Shown here: positions 5,819 to 10,211 of the stretch, piece by piece
Layout: each line of letters begins with the position of its first letter
How positions within the stretch are numbered: position 1 is the stretch's first letter
Origin: Fidelibacterota bacterium UBA1134
GTDB taxonomy: Bacteria > Fidelibacterota > Marinisomatia > Marinisomatales > S15-B10
DNA: 10,211 bases
Assembly (NCBI GenBank): GCA_002311975.1
Contig: DCAL01000049.1
Location: forward strand, 15,255-25,465
Direction: 5' to 3'
Translations under genes and position numbers: made by a program
Notes under the pieces: model-generated
Databases searched by the model: none
The model's input: only the letters and a program-made list of their open reading frames with translations
What the model was told of the DNA's origin: nothing

Positions 5819-7465
5819 TCAGTCATTTTTCTCTAAGTGCTTTTTCCAATAAAGGTAAGCTGGATTCTCGATTGTGATGTCAGTTATTTTTATTAACGAT
5901 AATCCATCAGTACGAGTTTCAGTAGCATTTGGATCAGCTATTCGCTCCACTGCATTTGGATTATATCTTGGTATAAGTCTAAGATTCTCACCTATTACGT
6001 AAGGATAATTAACCAAATCAAAATTTGACAGAACGGTACCGATAAGATTAAAAGCCAATTCGTCTTTTTTACCAATGTCCTTGCTTACGTGCAGGGCTTT
6101 ATGAATTATTCTTTTTTCCATAAAACTTAAATCCAAATTTTCTACGTCGCCTCCTGTTGCCATAGCTTTGGTTTGAGCAACCGCCGTCTCTTTCATCATC
6201 TTAAATCCGGACTTAAAACCTAATTTTTTGACCGGTTCCCTAGGTGGGATAACTTCAAGACCACTAATGGTTGCTAACAATTCCGTATTATCCGCATCGC
6301 TCACAACAAATGTTCTCGAAACTGGATGATAAATATCTTTTCCCCATTCAGTGTCCAGGACTTGTTTGATAGAATAAGATTCACTGCTTCCCTTAGAGGA
6401 TTTTCTAATTTGACCATCAAACAATGGATATCTTTCATCATCTTTTAAGGTGAATTCATATAGAACTTCGTCAACACTAAAACTGCAATTAAGCTCGGAG
6501 TTGTAGTCTAATTTTTCTACAATAGCTACGGTCTTCCACCACCAAGAATGAGGCGCTGATTCTATATACCTTCCAGTGTATGTCCACTCGATCTGCCCAT
6601 CCTCATTATTTAGATAATATTTTGATTGACATTTGCATTCAGTCTGCACTTTATCTTTTAACTTAACTTCATATGAAAATTCTTGAAGGGCATGTACTAC
6701 AATTGGACGGCCTATATGATTTAAATTATCTTCGATAGATATAACAACGGTTCCATCTGGACGCAATGATTCCGAGACCCCTCTTTCAGATATTAAACCA
6801 TCCGCTTGTTCAATAAAAGCAGTTCCAACATTTCCTTCCATCTCTCTTGGTCCTTGCTCTAAAGATTGACCCGTCAAAATCGTACCCCTTTTCACATCCT
6901 TTAACCTTTCCTTAGGAGCTTCATTGATTTCACTGGTCCAATACGTTGCTCCAAGTAAGCCTCCAAAGTCTGTTAAGACCGGGCCAGATATTTCATATCG
7001 ATTGAGAAAATAGGTAGTAGGCTCAATGTACCCATTGTAATCTGTAACTACATCCTTCGCTCTAACATTTAAGGATTTTTTTAGAGGATCTACATACACT
7101 GCTTTAGCAAAGCTTTTTAGTGACAGTTTAACTTCTTTTTCTTCCTTTTTAACTATCTCTACAAGGTTTGATTTCTTTTTGAATTTCTTTGAAGTATTGA
7201 TCGGTATTGGATATACCTTTTTTCGTAACAAAACACTACGGTCAGCTTCTAGTTTTTTTCTTTCTTCTGCTGCTTTTATAGCTTCATCAGAGAATAACTT
7301 TTGACCAAACCCTTTTTTCTTCTTTTTCTTTTGTGGTACCGATTCAACAGAAGTTACATAGGCTGGGTCAGTATTCGACAACCCTGTATAAGGGCCCAAG
7401 AAACGTTGCCCACTTAGGTTACAAAAAATGCAAAAGATACATAAAACCGAAAAAAAGTTCTTCAT
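5819..7465 (-). CDS. Exported lysine-rich protein of unknown family
   Basis: The product has 548 residues from the ATG at 7465, chosen because GAGAGGT precedes it by 4 bases and the next residues form a signal peptide (MKNFFSVLCIFCIFCNLSGQ); the open frame extends 24 codons further upstream without such support. After the signal come a Gly/Tyr-containing stretch, a run of six lysines (46-51), a charged helix (58-82) and further basic patches (92-110). From about residue 120 the sequence looks globular and beta-rich, with short aromatic strands, YTGRYIESAPHSWWWKT (296-312) and Cys277/Cys279/Cys327. No enzyme motif, sorting domain or repeat is evident. It is probably periplasmic or surface-exposed. 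It stands alone, with its own candidate promoter and a strong terminator. Its AT-rich codons contrast with dsbD and the oxoamine synthase operon, which hints at separate ancestry. Confidence 0.8.
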   Translation of the reverse strand: MKNFFSVLCIFCIFCNLSGQRFLGPYTGLSNTDPAYVTSVESVPQKKKKKKGFGQKLFSDEAIKAAEERKKLEADRSVLLRKKVYPIPINTSKKFKKKSNLVEIVKKEEKEVKLSLKSFAKAVYVDPLKKSLNVRAKDVVTDYNGYIEPTTYFLNRYEISGPVLTDFGGLLGATYWTSEINEAPKERLKDVKRGTILTGQSLEQGPREMEGNVGTAFIEQADGLISERGVSESLRPDGTVVISIEDNLNHIGRPIVVHALQEFSYEVKLKDKVQTECKCQSKYYLNNEDGQIEWTYTGRYIESAPHSWWWKTVAIVEKLDYNSELNCSFSVDEVLYEFTLKDDERYPLFDGQIRKSSKGSSESYSIKQVLDTEWGKDIYHPVSRTFVVSDADNTELLATISGLEVIPPREPVKKLGFKSGFKMMKETAVAQTKAMATGGDVENLDLSFMEKRIIHKALHVSKDIGKKDELAFNLIGTVLSNFDLVNYPYVIGENLRLIPRYNPNAVERIADPNATETRTDGLSLIKITDITIENPAYLYWKKHLEKND

Positions 7466-7492
7466 AATGACCTCTCTTGGTTGAGCTAAACT

Positions 7493-7521
7493 AAAATAAT
7501 GAGAATCGATAACGAAAACAA
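7493..7521 (-). promoter_or_regulatory. Weak candidate promoter for the 548-aa protein gene
   Basis: On the minus strand TTGTTT (7516-7521) and TATTTT (7493-7498) are 17 bases apart, about 28 bases before the start codon. The surrounding DNA is very AT-rich, so chance matches are likely. This is the only reasonably spaced pair between the pseudogene end and this gene. Confidence 0.25.
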
Positions 7522-7626
7522 TGTAAAAAAATAACAAGATTCAGATTAACCTGCCCTCCATTAATCAAGGAATAATTTCTTAGGCATTTAATAAACCATT
7601 TCACTATTATCTCGACTGCCCCCGCG

Positions 7627-8985
7627 TCACTTATCATGTTGGGATTGGGAAAGTCGTTGAGAAAGCTGACGCATTTTAATAGCACCATCCCAGACAGCTA
7701 TCTTATTGCCAGCATCCTGTGTCTGATTGACAAGGGTCTTTCTCTGTTTACCCATTATATCGTAAACAGAAAGAGTGACTAGAGTTTGTTCCGGCAGGTC
7801 ATAGTTTATTGTGGTAGAAGGATTGAAAGGGTTGGGGAAGTTTAAATGTAGAGCAAAAGTTTCAGAAATTAAGTTAGGCTCCGTTAAAGAAGCTTCCGCG
7901 TAACTAACTCGGTAGATTACGCCCGCCAAATCATCAGAGTTGAGAAGATTTCCATCATACATAACTTCTACATCAACGGGTCTTCCCCACTTATTTTCTC
8001 CTTTTAACCATCCTTCAGCAAAAACCTTATAATTAATTGCTTCATTGCCATCCAGTACTACGAGTGTTACCCGATAACCTATTGGAATTCTCCTGTTCCA
8101 CGAAACGTGCTCCGCGACAAATATTTGATGCTGATAGTTTTGAGGGAACATTCCACTCGTGTAGAATTTCATACCAAGTGCCGCCACATGTGGCCCGAGA
8201 TTTTTGGCGGGTGGGATGTAATCTGCACAATCATGACCAGAACCAAATTCAGGATCGAGTATTTCACCGCGGCGGCAATAAGGGAAACCAAAGTGCTGTC
8301 CCGCCTCAATGATACGATTCAATTCATCTGGCTGTATATCATCTCCCATCTAATCTCTACCATTGTCTGTAAACCAAAGATCACCAGTAGCAGGGTGCCA
8401 ATCGAAGCCAACGCTGTTCCGGACTCCGTGTGCATAGGTTTGCATGTCACTTCCGCCTTGGTTTAGGCTTGTAATGAATGTATAAATCTCGTTGTCTTCC
8501 TCACAAATGTTGCATGGCGCTCCCACGGTACGTATAGTCGATCATCAGGCCCAAAACGAATGAACTTCCCTCTGTGATGATGATCTGAAGGATAATTATC
8601 GTATCAAAGAATGCGACTCACTTCCGCTACATAAAGATTGCCGTCTTTCAGTGCCACACCATCAGGCATGTTTAGACCTTCATCAATGTTAATAACCTTT
8701 ATCCAGAAAAATAATCGCCATCAAAATCAAGAATAGCATAGATCTTTCCAGGATGACCCCTTGTACCAACAAAAAGGGTCCCCTCGTCACTTAGAACCAT
8801 GGATCTAGCATTGGGGGGACATTGTCAACGAAAAGATGCACTCAGGTAATTCAATTTTGTCAAGCGGAAGTGCCTGGGCCACCAGTACGGTCATTGGGAT
8901 CAGAAGAATAGACAAAAAAAGAATACAGATAAGTTTTCTTTGTTTGAAGGCCTGATTCCTTAAGAGCGATGAAGACCATTTTCAT
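7627..8985 (-). pseudogene. Decayed PQQ-dependent sugar (sorbosone/glucose-type) dehydrogenase with a type IX sorting tail
   Basis: Pieces of one secreted quinoprotein can be read in order across three frames. They are a signal peptide (LICILFLSILLIPMTVLVAQA) followed by LPLDKIELPE; NARSMVLSDEGTLFVGTRG; GLNMPDGVALKDGNLYVAEV; RGKFIRFGPDDRLYV; VGAPCNIC; and HGVRNSVGFDWHPATGDLWF, running into TDNGRD. After a stop, MGDDIQPDELNRI and the C-terminal half follow, ending DLAGVIYRVSY. These match the beta-propeller of PQQ sorbosone dehydrogenase-type enzymes, which oxidise sugars in the periplasm or outside the cell. Lesions include TAG at 8350-8352 where the family has Trp, TGA at 8604-8606 where it has Arg, frameshifts near 8525-8529, 8700-8706 and in the six-G run 8813-8818, and a broken C-terminus near 7684. 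No full product can be made. The 5' boundary is uncertain: the nearest ATG (8985) is out of frame with the signal peptide. Confidence 0.92.
7684..7851 (-). other. Truncated type IX secretion (Por) C-terminal sorting domain
   Basis: Within the pseudogene, LHLNFPNPFNPSTTINYDLP, then VTLSVYDIMGKQRKTLVN and AGNKIAVWDG, is the first two thirds of the sorting/FlgD-Ig-like domain that sends proteins to the surface in FCB bacteria. The normal remainder (Gly-x-Tyr-hydrophobic strand, then Lys-Met-x-Leu-x-Lys end) is absent; after WDG the frame gives only 18 unrelated residues. Confidence 0.85.
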
Positions 8986-9086
8986 CACAAGTAACTGAGT
9001 TTAATAATCTTATATCCAAACAATTTAGAGTTTGACTTTTATTAAGGTTAAAATACAAAAGGTCATTTTCCCGAGTCCCTTTGTTC

Positions 9087-10208
9087 CTATTCAACTGACT
9101 TCACACAACGGAAGCCAGTATGGCTGAGCCCCGTATCCTGACTGCTCTTCATACGCCGAGAGACACGGTAGCCGCTGCAATAACTGTCATTGCATAAGAA
9201 AGAGCCGCCCCTGATTACACGTTTAGACATGTGGGGCTCCAGTGGGTCATATGATTCTTCTGGTCCAGAAGGATTGATGCTGAACCCATTTTCCAGATCG
9301 ATTTTATATGACCCAAAGTGATATAGATCAGCACACCACTCCCACACGTTACCGGCCATATCATGCAATCCATAACCGTTTGGCATATAAGACATGACTG
9401 GGGCTGTGCCATAAAAACCATCTTTAAGAGTATTCTTGTAGGGGAACTGCCCCTGCCAGAAATTTGCCTTTGATGCAGCCTTGGATGCAGATTTGTCACC
9501 CCAAGGGTAAATAGGGTTATTTAATCCACCGCGGGCAGCCCATTCCCATTCGGCTTCTGTAGGAAGTCGCTTACCCGACCAACGTGCATAAGCTATGGCA
9601 TCTTCCCAGGCTACATGTACTACGGGGTGGTCCATTTTATCCTCTATATTACTACCCGGCCCCTCAGGCTTTCTCCAGTTAGTACCAATCGTCCATGCCC
9701 ACCACTGTGTTTCATCTCCCAGTGCTACAGGTCTATCTGTGGATCTGAAGACGAGAGAGCCAGGCTGAAGAATTTCATCGGATGGCTTTCGTGTTCCAAC
9801 TGGCAACTCCTTTTTCATCTCTAACCAATCAATTTCTTTTTCAGCAATTGTGACATAACCTGTTTTGTCCACAAACTTCCTGAACTGCCGATTTGTTACT
9901 TCATGTACATCCATATAGAAGCTATCCACCTTTACTCTATGGCGTGGGAATTCATCTAGACTTGACTGACCGCTATTGCCGCCCATAATAAAAGTACCTG
10001 CAGGTACACGAACCATTTTTCCATAGTTGACAAGTCGGGATTCGTTATAATTATCCTGTGAACAGCCAAAAAATAGAAAACTTGAAAAGAAACAAAGGAT
10101 GATTGATTTCTGCTTGATCTGTTGACAAAGAGAGATTTCTCGCGACAATCCACTATAAAGTACTATGGAACGATATAAGTAATTCAAAAGAAAACTATGC
10201 CATGGCAT
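9087..10208 (-). CDS. Formylglycine-generating enzyme (sulfatase-modifying factor) family lipoprotein
   Basis: The enzyme oxidises the active-site Cys of sulfatases to formylglycine. From the ATG at 10208 the frame has 373 residues. Residues 35-49 (SIILCFFSSFLFFGC) are a lipoprotein signal with lipobox Cys49, so the protein is likely anchored in a membrane facing the periplasm. The domain starts at VRVPAGTFIMGG (66-77) and shows DEFPRHRVKVDSFYMDVHEVTN, HPVVHVAWEDAIAYARW, KRLPTEAEWEWAARGG, DMAGNVWEWC and RGGSFLCNDSYCSGYR, ending with TGFRCVKSVE. Cys339 and Cys344 match the two catalytic copper-binding cysteines of true FGE, which most SUMF1-like paralogues lack. The 34 residues before the lipobox helix are long for a signal; a TTG at 10148 would give a more normal 28-residue one, so the start is uncertain. 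The gene may continue a transcript from beyond the right edge. Confidence 0.88.
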   Translation of the reverse strand: MPWHSFLLNYLYRSIVLYSGLSREISLCQQIKQKSIILCFFSSFLFFGCSQDNYNESRLVNYGKMVRVPAGTFIMGGNSGQSSLDEFPRHRVKVDSFYMDVHEVTNRQFRKFVDKTGYVTIAEKEIDWLEMKKELPVGTRKPSDEILQPGSLVFRSTDRPVALGDETQWWAWTIGTNWRKPEGPGSNIEDKMDHPVVHVAWEDAIAYARWSGKRLPTEAEWEWAARGGLNNPIYPWGDKSASKAASKANFWQGQFPYKNTLKDGFYGTAPVMSYMPNGYGLHDMAGNVWEWCADLYHFGSYKIDLENGFSINPSGPEESYDPLEPHMSKRVIRGGSFLCNDSYCSGYRVSRRMKSSQDTGLSHTGFRCVKSVE

Positions 10209-10211
10209 TAT

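Noticed and set aside
7491..7688. 65-residue minus-strand frame beginning MVLLKCVSF
   Set aside because: It begins inside the pseudogene, has no ribosome site and becomes AT-rich intergenic sequence; only the MVLLK start is of interest, as a possible deletion scar.
8037..8466. Plus-strand open frames (91 and 119 residues)
   Set aside because: They are antisense shadows of the dehydrogenase pseudogene, which has clear family motifs on the minus strand.
8986..9086. Possible promoter or terminator between the FGE gene and the pseudogene
   Set aside because: AT-rich, but no well-spaced promoter pair and no stem with a T run was found on the minus strand.

Overview
The window looks like chromosomal DNA from an uncultured bacterium of the FCB superphylum, possibly a Marinimicrobia (SAR406)-like or Calditrichota-like lineage. 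The reasons are a type IX-style C-terminal sorting segment (FPNPFNPSTTINYDLPE) on a decayed secreted dehydrogenase, a DsbD with the CTNC thioredoxin-like motif common in that group, an exported methyltransferase and a lipoprotein-type formylglycine-generating enzyme. The phylum is inferred from protein style only.

Left third (1-3335). The minus strand carries the N-terminus of a secreted FecR-like protein cut by the window edge, coupled by a one-base TAGTG overlap to a 66-residue protein of unknown function. Divergently, the plus strand carries a tight three-gene unit: a PLP-dependent alpha-oxoamine synthase, an acetoacetate-decarboxylase-like protein 3 bases downstream, and a SAM methyltransferase with an N-terminal export signal 7 bases further on. 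Spacing suggests one transcript and perhaps one small-molecule or lipid-modifying pathway of unknown product.

Middle (3336-5818). A complete dsbD-type thiol:disulfide reductase lies convergently on the minus strand. Just upstream is an untracked, coding-like minus-strand reading frame that ends at the dsbD start. It meets plus-strand open frames (5367-5716, two frames joined by an ATGA overlap) at about position 5400. This looks like a rearrangement scar or a pair of gene remnants. Base composition becomes clearly more AT-rich beyond it, from about 5.7 kb.

Right half (5819-10211), all on the minus strand. It holds a 548-residue exported, lysine-rich protein of unknown family with a good rho-independent terminator; a PQQ-type sorbosone/glucose dehydrogenase pseudogene (7627 to about 8985) with two nonsense codons, several frameshifts and a broken type IX sorting domain; and a formylglycine-generating enzyme-family lipoprotein that keeps both active-site cysteines. 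The last two are the kind of genes found in sulfatase and sugar-oxidation loci of marine heterotrophs, but no sulfatase is visible here.

No tRNA, rRNA, CRISPR array or recognisable insertion sequence was seen.
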